Assembly (NCBI GenBank): GCA_023014485.1
Contig: JAJOZX010009096.1
Location: forward strand, 1 to 64,000
Direction of reading: 5' to 3'
Length of the DNA stretch: 64,000 bases
Source of the DNA: Bathynomus jamesi
Lineage: Eukaryota > Arthropoda > Malacostraca > Isopoda > Cirolanidae
Shown here: in pieces, positions 56,404 to 64,000 of the stretch
How positions within the stretch are numbered: the first letter of the stretch is position 1
How the letters are laid out: the number at the start of each line of letters is the position of its first letter
The notes under the pieces: generated by a model
Databases searched by the model: none
What the model was told of the DNA's origin: nothing
The model's input: only the letters and a program-made list of their open reading frames with translations
Program-made: the position numbers and the translations under genes

Positions 56404-57021
56404 TTACACCGTTTCAGGCTCGTTTGGAAATATATTCGTTCGCAGAAGCACTCTAAACGTGTTTCGCGGATGAAGGTCGCAAAGCAAATATCCGTAACGC
56501 GTGCTTGTAGCTTCTTTATAAACTTCCAAAAACTCCTTACGCTGATTCGGGAACATTTGATTGGCTAATACCCCAATTTGTGATACATCTCTACGTTGCG
56601 CGAATAAGACTAGATATTGCGTATTTAACGACACATCGCGCATGTATCTATTTTTGAAAAATAGATTCTGATTGATGAAGAACACGCTTATGTTAAGATG
56701 GTGGGAGAATACTGTAAATGTCTCGGCAAACGTTTTATCCATCTCCAACATGAGATCGTCAATTACAATGATTGTATGTTCATTTCCCTTTAGCGAATTA
56801 ACGTCATATACGCCTTTGTGGAACAAAATATCATCTTGGTACTCGTTGAACACTGATTGATACGTCGAATAGCACCATATAACTTTACGCACAAATTTCG
56901 AGAACATCTCTCCCTTTGCTTTAATGATTTTAAGCATAAACACAGTTTTACCACATCCTGTAGGTCCAGATATAATACATGTGGATGGGCTCGTGAATCT
57001 GAATTTTTCTACAGAGTCCAT
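56404..57021 (-). CDS. Packaging ATPase (FtsK/HerA-type)
   Basis: An intact frame. The first ATG at 57021 (MDSVEKF) is preferred over an upstream GTG. Walker A is SGPTGCGKT at residues 21-29 (the P-loop), Walker B is HTIIVIDDLM, and FFINQNLFF resembles the sensor region. About 205 residues, typical of Polinton genome-packaging ATPases, which pump DNA into preformed capsids. It is the first gene of the minus-strand late cluster, and its start lies about 85 bp from the splice acceptor of the polymerase gene on the other strand. A late promoter should lie in 57022-57105 or inside the polymerase exon, but no TATA box is obvious. Confidence 0.92.
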   Translation of the reverse strand: MDSVEKFRFTSPSTCIISGPTGCGKTVFMLKIIKAKGEMFSKFVRKVIWCYSTYQSVFNEYQDDILFHKGVYDVNSLKGNEHTIIVIDDLMLEMDKTFAETFTVFSHHLNISVFFINQNLFFKNRYMRDVSLNTQYLVLFAQRRDVSQIGVLANQMFPNQRKEFLEVYKEATSTRYGYLLCDLHPRNTFRVLLRTNIFPNEPETV

Positions 57022-57103
57022 TTCTAACACGTCACACTCCTAAGTGGGTCATTTACAAAATATTATAAATTTTGAGTGCTGTTCCTTATATTTCTTCTCC
57101 CAC

Positions 57104-57106
57104 AGA
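57104..57106 (+). promoter_or_regulatory. 3' splice acceptor of the polymerase main exon
   Basis: A pyrimidine-rich tract ttatatttcttctcccacag directly precedes the first codons of the polymerase frame. No in-frame ATG exists between this site and the first recognised domain, which makes a spliced upstream start necessary. Confidence 0.7.
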
Positions 57107-57291
57107 ACCGTGAATGACGATGAGGTAGAGCAGCCCATCATTGACATTACGGATGACCTCGACGACAGTGTAGTTGTGATCTCCTCCCCTGCCAACGAAC
57201 CCTCACCAGCGACACCGGTAGCACGTCCAAAGCGGAGGTATGAGAACCCACGTCAGGTATAAAGCGCCCGAAATACGCGCCTGTTGCAGCG

Positions 57292-57600
57292 GTAATAGAT
57301 CCCCAACCCTCAACCTCTTACGCAACAAGCCCCCCAGCAGCACCTCCCGCTAATATATCCCCTTATTCATCCGCCGCCCCCCGTTCTGTTAAGTCTACAA
57401 TAATAGAGCCCCAACCTCAACCTCTTACGCAACAAGCCCCCAGCAGCACCTCCGCTAATATATCCCCTTATTCATCCGCCGCCCCCCGTTCTGTTAAGTC
57501 TACAATAATAGAGCCCCAACCCTCAACCTCCTACGCAACAGACCCCCCAGCAGCACCTTCGCTAATATACCCCCTAATTCATCTGCCGCCCCCCGTTCTG
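57292..57600 (+). repeat. Three ~108-bp coding repeats (Pro/Ser/Ala-rich)
   Basis: Units begin near 57295, 57403 and 57513 and share gagccccaaccctcaacctc, acgcaacaagccccccagca and ttctgttaagtctacaataa. They encode a low-complexity linker (QPSTSYAT, PYSSAAPRSV) in the polymerase N-terminus. Small indels between units shift the frame. Confidence 0.85.
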
Positions 57601-58562
57601 TTGAGGATGGTATAACGCTCGAATTGGTGCGATCCGCAGCCCCCACCCCAACCTTGACTAGAAATCGGTATAGAGTCAGGGTCGACCCTAGAGTCATGTA
57701 TAGCAATGGAATTGAGCGCGGTTACGCCGGGTTGTACAGCATATTATAGAGTTTGCTCTTCAGAATCGTGACGAGCGTGAAGTCAGGACGAGTCTGTCCT
57801 TTGGATTCGGGTCAGATGACGGTGATGTAGACGATTATTGGGTGATAGTGCCATTTAGACGTTTGGCGGCTGAAGATGTAGAATATATATTAGGACGTAT
57901 AATGCAAGCCGCCCAAAGTAGTATAGCCTTCAATATGGACAACTTCACGGTAAATATTGACCATGTATACCGTGTTGCGGGTCATAGTGCCATACCGTAT
58001 ACTCTTAACTTCAATTCTCCGACTATTTACCGAAAGCATATAAACGTCGATCGTGGTTGCGGCTTTATAGCAGTTCTCTTAGCACGTATGTTTACTGTAC
58101 AAAATACACGAACTCAAAAAATTTGGTTGCCTACAGTCGTGGAGCGTGCCCGTAAACTAGCTGTAGACTGTGAACTTGAATTTGACTGTAATATGGGTCC
58201 TGAAGAGCTGAGAAGGGTAGAACAGGAAATGAATGTCCGCATAGTTGTGTTTGGGTTGGATGATCGTCGTAGGACTGTGTATGTTTTTAAAAGCTGTGTG
58301 AGAGATCGTACAAGACCCCTACTTATTTTAGGATTGTCAGGGACAACGTATCTCCCCATCCGTAATATAAGGGGCTTTACGCGAGTTATGACAAAAGTCG
58401 AAAATATGGGAGACATCATGATTTGTGTAAGGGGTGCCTCGAGTTTGCGGATGATATAGTGAGACATTGTAAAGAATGTCACATGGTATGTGAGCAGTGT
58501 AAAAGCACCAAATGTGAAAGCCGTGTAGTTGAAGCTGAGAAGAGAGACTGTGATGTGTGTAG

Positions 58563-58788
58563 CAGAGCTGGGCACTTGCGGTTTTTTTTGCGGTACTGCG
58601 GTACTGCGGTACTACCGTGTTGGTCGGTACCGCGGAAAGTACCGCGGGAAATTTGAATGCGGTAGCGGTACTGCTGTACTTTCAGCGATCCTTTGCGGTA
58701 CACGTTATGCGGTACCGGTTTGGTAGTGCGGTAGTAGTACCGCAGTACCGCAGTACCGCAAAAAAACGGGCAAAAAAACGCAAGTGCC
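58563..58788. mobile_element. hAT-like MITE inside the polymerase zinc region
   Basis: The left end cagagctgggcacttgcgg is matched inverted by cgcaagtgccca at the right. Both subterminal regions carry gcggtact units (inverted as agtaccgc). The last bases of the right end are missing, replaced by the hairpin at 58789. It splits the Cys-rich domain of the polymerase, the host reading resuming at about 58850. Confidence 0.8.
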
Positions 58789-58851
58789 CAGATATTATTG
58801 AAAAATGCGCGTCTACATACTGTGTAGACGCGCATTTTTCAATAATATCTG
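58789..58851. repeat. Perfect hairpin, 29-bp arms, 5-nt loop
   Basis: Arms 58789-58817 and 58823-58851 are exact inverted complements around loop tactg. It lies between the MITE and the resumed polymerase coding sequence. Origin unknown (MITE end rearrangement or independent insertion). Confidence 0.95.
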
Positions 58852-61595
58852 TTTTGATTTCCATAAATCAATTGGCACGTGCAGGAAAATGAGAATCTGT
58901 GAATGTGGTATGTTTCACACAATGGATAATTGGGGAAATTTAAGCACAAGTGTGACGTAATTCACTGTCCTACATGCCAGGAGGAATATAAGGCGGATGG
59001 AGTAAAGCATGTATGTTATATGAAAGATGCTAAGCCTAAAAATAACCCTTGTATAACTGTATACTACGATATAGAAACATATACGAACGCTGAAACCAAA
59101 GAGGTAATTCCACATTTACTTGTGAGCCAGACCATCTATGATGAGTGTATGGGTATCGAATGTGACGAGTGCCCCAAATGTGGTAAACGGACAAACGTTT
59201 TTAAAACGAATGTCCGCGATAGTCCTGTGAAACTATTTGTGTCCTATATTGTCAAGTTAGCCGACAAGTTCAAAAAAATGACTGTGTATATTCTCGCCCA
59301 TAACGGGGCAAAGTTTGACACGCAGTTCCTTTATAAGGAGTTGCTTGAACACGAATCCTCTGAGATATTTACAGGTGATCCATTGAAAAGAGGCAACAAA
59401 TTAAATTAATACAGATGCAGATAAGAGGCAATGTACAATTTAAAGATACTTTATTATTCACACCTTGTAAATTAGCAAAGCTACCCAAGGTGATGGGAGT
59501 AGCAGCTGAAGTTTCCAAAGGATACTTCCCTTACACTTTCCTCACCAGCGAGACTTTAAACTACGTAGGCCCACCACCCCCCAAACATTATTTTGACTGT
59601 ATGGATGAACGTGAAGACTTTGATCGATACTACGACAGTTTTAATGAAAGTAACCCTTATAATATAGCTGATGAATGTGAGCGTTATTGCGTGAATGATG
59701 TGCGCGTGCTTAGAGTATGTTTCCAGGCCTTTAGAAGGATGTACATAGCCCGTTTCAAATGCGATCCACTGCAAGTCGCAACCACCATCGCATCATTATG
59801 TTTTACGGTGTTCAAGAATAACTTCATGCCTAAAGACACCTTAGCCATTATTCACCGAAACAACCCCGCAGTTACGGGCACAAGGCTATTTACTGGCTCA
59901 TACACCTACAGCAACAGACAGGTGTATACATAAAGCACGCCCGCAACACGGGTGAAGTACCCATTAAGATTAATGGACGTGTTTTTTGGGTTGATGGGTT
60001 AAGTGAAAACCGTGTCACTGGTGTGAAGACTGTGTACTCCTTTAACGGTTGCTGGTGGCATGGATGCCCCCGTCCTGAGTGCGGAATCACCGGAGATATC
60101 CACGGTAGGTCTCCTGCCGACTGTCTGCATCAACCCGCACCCGCGATCAACTTATAGGATCACAGTTCACTCACAAAGTCTTGTGGGAGCATGAATATGA
60201 TGCACGGATGGAGACAGACGAGGTGTACCGTGAGGAAATAAAAACGATCAAGCGTTCAATGGTGCTGGATCCTCTCAAATGTGGTGATAGCTTGTTTGGA
60301 GGACGTACAAATCCTTTCAGACTATACTTTCCACCCATACGTGATGAAGAGCAATCCGTACCCCGTGGGCGCTCCTGAGAAACTGGTGGGACCTAGCCTA
60401 CCCTCCATCAATGAATTTTCAAAAAATTTGAATGATCGTTACTTTGGGCTCTCTTTCGTAGACGTACTCCCCCCACGCAATTTATGGATGCCGATCTTAC
60501 CTGTCGTTATCGACGACAAGCTCATGTTTCCCCTGTGCGTGAAGTGCGCGGAAGAGGATAACGGCGATGTACCATATACCCCACCAGCGTAAGATCAGAG
60601 GCGTATATACAAGTCCTGCTGGCCCTAGCCGTACGCCATGGTTATAGAATACTGAAGATACATGAGGTGTGGAGGTTTCAGAAGCTACCCAACCTTTTCA
60701 CACCATATATAAACACCTTTTTGAAGGATAAGGTTGAGGCATCAGGGTATCCGCGAGGAGTTGATACCGAAGATGAAAAGTCTGCCTATATTCAACGTTA
60801 CCGCGACCGCGAAGGTATACAACTTGATCGTGTCCAAATTGTAAAGAATCCTGGCAAGCGCTTTAGTGCAAAGTTGTGTCTAAACAGTCTATGGGGAAAA
60901 TTTGCGCAGAATACCGGCAGAGGGAGCATTCATTTGGCACAAAGTTATAGCGATGTCTGGGATTATGCCAATGCCCCGATAAAGAGGTCATGGAGATCGT
61001 GAATGTAGGTAATACTTACGTAATAAAGTACAACAACACTGAATTTGCCACAGATACCTCAAGGGTTACAAACATACCTGTGGCCAGCTTCACAACAGCC
61101 TACGCCCGTATAAAACTTTGGGGTCTATTGCATTCTCTTGGGCGGAGAGTATTGTATGCCGATACAGATAGCGTGATATTCACAGAGAGGGAGGGTGAAT
61201 ACATGCCCGCTATTGGGGAGTTCCTCGGCGAGCTCACTGATGAGATCAAGGATGAGTATGGGGACAACGCATACGCCGACTCTTTTGTCTCAACAGGACC
61301 TAAGACTTATGGGGTACGGGTCAGGGTGGGGGAGGAAATGAAATATATCGTGAAGGCAAAGGGTATTACGCTCAACCATGCGAATCGGGGGTTGTTAACT
61401 TTGAATCGTTGAAGGATCTAGTATGTTTGGACGATGATGAACAACCCCCAACTAATTGTAGGCACCCACAATTTTCGGGCGCAGAAGCTGGGGGGCGTGA
61501 AGGAACTTAGGGGTACGAAGGTGTGCCGTAACACCTATAGGAAACGTTACCAGTTACCTGGTACCTATGATACCGTACCCTTTGGATACCAATGA

Positions 61596-61822
61596 TGCTT
61601 CTATTGTTAACTCACACGTCTTGTATATAATCGTATCTATTGATTTATTACACGTATTTGTAAATATATATAACTTGAATATCTCGTTTATTAAATCGTA
61701 TTTGTATAAGTATCTATTGATTTATTACACGTATTTGTAAATATATATATAACTTGAATATCTCGTTTATTAAATCGTATTTGTAAATATATATAACTTG
61801 AATATCTCGTTTATTAAATAAA
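61596..61822 (+). repeat. AT-rich tandem repeats with poly(A) signal, 3' of polymerase
   Basis: Three units of cgtatttgtaaatatatata followed by acttgaatatctcgtttatt. An aataaa at 61817 could serve the polymerase mRNA. Confidence 0.75.
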
Positions 61823-62003
61823 TCATGTTTCAATTAGCGTTTCACTTTCTCCTGTGTGTGTGTGTGTGTGCGCAGGTGAAAGTTCTAAGCTCCGCCCACT
61901 GTAAGACCGTGAGTCATGCTACTATCTGGGAGTCCCTGCGTGGTCAGTCGACTGCAGTAAGCCCGAGAGATCAGACGTGTATTCAGATCAGACGTGTATT
62001 CAA
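61823..62003 (+). promoter_or_regulatory. 5' flank of the accessory gene
   Basis: It contains a splice-acceptor-like tgtgtgtgtgtgcgcag (ends 61875) and a 17-bp direct repeat agatcagacgtgtattc (61969 and 61986) immediately before the ATG at 62004. A regulatory or spliced-leader role is inferred only. Confidence 0.35.
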
Positions 62004-62498
62004 ATGGCTACCTTTAATATTGCTTGTACAACGTTTATGAAATGGTATTCAGCAAAGTGTCAGGATGTGGTGGATACCGAAAAACTTCCTATTCCTCCCT
62101 CCTATGCCTCTTTTAAAAACACATTGGATTGTGCGAAGTTCCAAGATGTACAAATACTCTACGGATGTTCTGGTGAGACCGTTGAAGGCTTTCGTTGCAC
62201 AGACGATGTGCTGAAGTATACTGCAGAGCTAAACTTTATAAAGTCTCACATACACCGTGAAGTAAAAGAAACAACGCGTGCAGAAGAGAAGCAGCAGGTA
62301 TGGATAATGAGTCTTGCGGATGGGTGGTGTGACAAGCGGTATTACGTCATGCTACACCATGTCGATTACTCATACCCTACGACTGAAAATGTGAATCTCG
62401 TGATCATGGACAATCTTAAGTATTTTTATCACTATATTAACGTATATCATGATGAGGTTCGTAGTGAGGTTGTGGCTAGTGCCCTGCGTGATTTTTAA
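62004..62498 (+). CDS. Unrecognised Polinton accessory protein, 164 residues
   Basis: An intact frame. ATG 62004 (MATFNIACTTFMKWY) is preferred over an upstream GTG. I do not recognise the product. Visible features: mixed alpha/beta-like composition, seven Cys, no signal peptide or membrane segment, and notable strings DVVDTEKLPIPPSYASF, WIMSLADGWCDKRYYVMLHH and a C-terminal aromatic cluster YFYHYINVYHDEV. It follows the polymerase on the same strand. Being open while the polymerase is riddled with indels is notable. Candidate roles (host-interaction or regulatory) are guesses from position. Confidence 0.6.
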   Translation: MATFNIACTTFMKWYSAKCQDVVDTEKLPIPPSYASFKNTLDCAKFQDVQILYGCSGETVEGFRCTDDVLKYTAELNFIKSHIHREVKETTRAEEKQQVWIMSLADGWCDKRYYVMLHHVDYSYPTTENVNLVIMDNLKYFYHYINVYHDEVRSEVVASALRDF

Positions 62499-62649
62499 CA
62501 GACTTTAGAGACGAGTATCGTTTGATGGGCAGAAAGGAAAATATGACATATGTTCCTCTCAAATAGTGCGCCGGAGTGTGAAGATGTTTAGTAAAACATA
62601 AAATGTTCCTAGTTCTTATCCAAATGTCTGGTGCGTAGGCTGGTAGTGA

Positions 62650-62908
62650 TGAAATTAATTACCGGAAAAACAAATATGTACAACAACTCGACTCGCGGAT
62701 CATACGAACAAGCCCATTCACGTATCATCGAGTCAGCCGCCCGTCGAACCGTTCCTGCCTACCTGCGTGCCTCACACGGCTCATAGTTATCTCAGAGCTT
62801 GAACCGAGTGGACGTGCGCTCCTCGAATACGATGGAACTTCCTTTGAGCAGCATTCTCAACGCCTCGTACGATGTGTCCGTGACGAAATCGTTGCGCGTG
62901 TTCAGGCG
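62650..62908 (+). pseudogene. Possible small protein, broken
   Basis: The reading GSYEQAHSRIIESAARRTVP (from about 62675) stops at 62785. In another frame PSGRALLEYDGTSFEQHSQR and VRDEIVARVQA end at 62908. The even codon use and Arg-rich composition resemble neighbouring viral-type genes, suggesting one gene of roughly 85 codons broken by a single indel. Not recognised. Confidence 0.35.
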
Positions 62909-62986
62909 TAATTCCGGTACCATTAGCTATGTACTGGAAACGGAATGTAGACGACAAACAAACGGGTTTATTTAAGTGTCGAGGAG

Positions 62987-63544
62987 ATGAATAGAATCTT
63001 CGTGATAGTTGAGAAGTGGAGTGAAGATCGTTATAAAATACCTGCTAACGTAGGTACAAGAAGAGAGCAGATTAGTGACGCACCCTCATACGCCGTTGTA
63101 TGTACGTTGTGTATAAATAACGATCGGCCGTGCATTGATATACGGCTGATGTGGAAGAATGCTTCTGATAATAACGCTCTTGTTCCTACGCGAAACCGTT
63201 TCATCCTCGACAGAATGTTTGAAATCGTCGGATTCCGCAAGCTGAAACCTATATTAGACGCGCGTGTTACGGACATGCTTTATTTTGATACAGTACTTGA
63301 ATACGCCTACACCGCTCTGCTCGATGGGTTTACCGAGTGTAGGGCTGGTGAGAATGGTCTAGAGCTGGACGTTTATTTAAAAAGTTTAGACTCTTTGAAA
63401 TACCATGAACTTTGGTACAAAGCAATTGATCGGTACAAGGCTGAGCTCACCTACACCGTTCACCCTGAAGAACTATTTCTTTATATAACGCGCAGTTGTC
63501 GTAACGATTTAGAAGATTATTTCAATTGCCGCTATGTTGAGTGA
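62987..63544 (+). CDS. Unrecognised Polinton accessory protein, 185 residues
   Basis: An intact frame from ATG 62987 (MNRIFVIVEKWSEDRYKIP). Not recognised. It seems globular: alternating hydrophobic strands at the start (YAVVCTLCIN, CIDIRLMW), then a predicted helical C-terminal half (MLYFDTVLEYAYTALLDGF, YHELWYKAIDRYKAEL). No signal peptide or transmembrane helix. Its stop overlaps the start of the next gene by 11 bp, so the two form a pair, possibly bicistronic or with leaky initiation. Confidence 0.6.
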   Translation: MNRIFVIVEKWSEDRYKIPANVGTRREQISDAPSYAVVCTLCINNDRPCIDIRLMWKNASDNNALVPTRNRFILDRMFEIVGFRKLKPILDARVTDMLYFDTVLEYAYTALLDGFTECRAGENGLELDVYLKSLDSLKYHELWYKAIDRYKAELTYTVHPEELFLYITRSCRNDLEDYFNCRYVE

Positions 63545-63878
63545 GTTCACGATTGAAAAGCTCGAGTCGGTAGAAATAAACCCTCGATTGGAAAAGCGTG
63601 TTTATAAACTTGTGTTTAATAATGTAGCTAACGATGAACTCTTTGTGCGTGCTTTTGATTGTATTCTAGACGTATTTAAAGATGACTTACCAACCGGTTG
63701 TAAAGTGGGAACAAAAATAGTACTGAACGATATGAAAGCCCTTCATATCGAATACAGGTTTCCCTATACTTTAAGCGGTGAAATATTATTAAGCCGCATA
63801 TACTGCGTAATGCAGAGCAATAATGATGTAATTGTAAACTCGATTAAGACCGAGTTTAGTATTTTGAAAAAAAAGTGA
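63534..63878 (+). CDS. Unrecognised Polinton accessory protein, 114 residues
   Basis: An intact frame from ATG 63534, overlapping the previous gene by 11 bp in a different frame. Sequence features: LSEFTIEKLESVEINPRLEK, YKLVFNNVANDELF, a central GCKVGTKIVLNDMKALHIEY and a Lys-rich end KKK. No membrane segment. Not recognised; the size and pairing suggest a small partner of the 185-residue product. Confidence 0.55.
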   Translation: MLSEFTIEKLESVEINPRLEKRVYKLVFNNVANDELFVRAFDCILDVFKDDLPTGCKVGTKIVLNDMKALHIEYRFPYTLSGEILLSRIYCVMQSNNDVIVNSIKTEFSILKKK

Positions 63879-64000
63879 AATGTATTTATATATTTTGCGT
63901 GATATTTCTCCTGTACTGATTATATGCATATTTCTATTATTATTGAAATGTATTTATATATTTTGCGTGATATTTCTCCTGTACGATTATATACATATTT
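63877..64000. repeat. 68-bp direct repeat at window edge
   Basis: gaaatgtatttatatatttt ... ctcctgtac is repeated at 63877 and 63945 with one base difference near its end. It could be 3' UTR or the beginning of the right terminal region. Confidence 0.8.

Larger units (their letters stand above)
57106..61595 (+). pseudogene. polB: Protein-primed family B DNA polymerase, multiply frameshifted
   Basis: The body opens at a strong acceptor (tttcttctcccacag, 57105) without a usable ATG. Order: an acidic segment with a SUMO-interacting-like DDSVVVIS, a basic stretch RPKRRYENP, proline-rich repeats (57292-57600), an N-terminal domain (57840-58455), a Cys-rich zinc region (CKGCLEF, CKECHMVCEQC, interrupted at 58563-58851, resuming CRKMRICECGMF), then exonuclease motifs YYDIET (59060), AHNGAKFD (59298) and YCVNDV (59683). 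KGYFPYTFLT is the family block. The polymerase part has WWHGCPRPEC, a damaged motif A (DYTFHP, 60319), motif B KLCLNSLWGKF and motif C YADTDSV (61154). It ends PFGYQ at 61595. At least seven frame changes. It replicates the element from its termini with a protein primer in intact copies. Confidence 0.93.
49975..64000. mobile_element. Polinton/Maverick (adintovirus-like) element, right end outside window
   Basis: Diagnostic gene set in one block: protein-primed family B polymerase, retroviral-type integrase with chromodomain, adenain-type protease, packaging ATPase, double-jelly-roll major capsid protein and penton-like minor capsid protein. The late genes lie on minus, polymerase and accessory genes on plus. 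The terminal inverted repeats are not recognised: the left boundary is uncertain (49.0-50.0 kb) and the right end is not reached. Several genes are frameshifted. Confidence 0.93.

Noticed and set aside
58479..58892. Open frames on both strands around 58.5-58.9 kb
   Set aside because: They read through the gcggtac-repeat MITE and the perfect hairpin, and are not coding.
49975..64000. Endogenous nimavirus or nudivirus segment
   Set aside because: The gene set (protein-primed polymerase, rve integrase, adenain-type protease, double-jelly-roll capsid) is specific to Polinton/adintovirus elements.

Overview
The window looks like repeat-dominated genomic DNA from an arthropod. A decapod crustacean is my best guess, but the species cannot be read from the sequence. 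The grounds are very abundant (TA)n, (CT)n and (CA)n microsatellites, short interstitial TTAGG-type runs (10.69, 20.99, 33.47 and 49.05 kb), tRNA-derived SINEs, Penelope-like elements (PLEs), and a Polinton/Maverick element. I found no convincing host gene, no rRNA, no functional tRNA and no CRISPR array. Almost every coding sequence belongs to a mobile element and most are broken by frameshifts.

Region 1, about 0.7-48.8 kb, is a mosaic of nested transposons. Retroelements: LINE fragments at 5.4-5.7, 9.2-10.0, 15.4-16.4, 16.5-19.7 (ORF1 with CCCH fingers), 22.9-23.2, 34.8-37.1 and 44.5-45.1 kb, and PLE fragments at 3.3-4.3, 20.0-20.9, 26.2-28.3, 29.6-29.8 and 37.1-37.8 kb, three of them with hammerhead-like cores. 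DNA transposons: Tigger/pogo, several Tc1/mariner lineages (DD34D; a 37-residue D-to-E form present as an inverted pair; a 37-residue D-to-D form with about 185-bp terminal repeats), piggyBac with a visible intron, and many hAT-like elements with 8-bp target duplications. Two SINE families are present: a dimeric tRNA SINE with four near-full copies, and a tRNA-Ala-like SINE that includes a head-to-head pair. Many elements abut (TA)n tracts.

Region 2, about 49-64 kb, holds a Polinton (adintovirus-like) element that runs off the right edge. The minus strand, 57021 down to 51268, carries a tightly packed virion/late cluster: packaging ATPase, two small conserved Polinton proteins, chromodomain integrase, penton-like minor capsid protein, basic core (pX-like) protein, double-jelly-roll major capsid protein and adenain-type protease. 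Neighbours overlap by TAATG or lie a few bases apart, and a poly(A) signal lies just past the protease. The plus strand carries a protein-primed family B DNA polymerase (57106-61595) followed by three intact, unrecognised reading frames (62004-63878).

The most interesting inference concerns the polymerase gene. Its reading frame has no usable start codon but begins at a strong 3' splice site (57105). A TATA promoter and two small plus-strand exons with good splice sites lie at 50.0-51.1 kb. The donor at 51146 and the acceptor at 57105 bracket the whole opposite-strand late cluster, a layout reminiscent of adenovirus E2B. Polymerase, penton, capsid, core protein and integrase carry small frameshifts, while protease, ATPase and the right-hand accessory frames are open. 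This is therefore an integrated, partly decayed copy, or one with consensus errors in the assembly.
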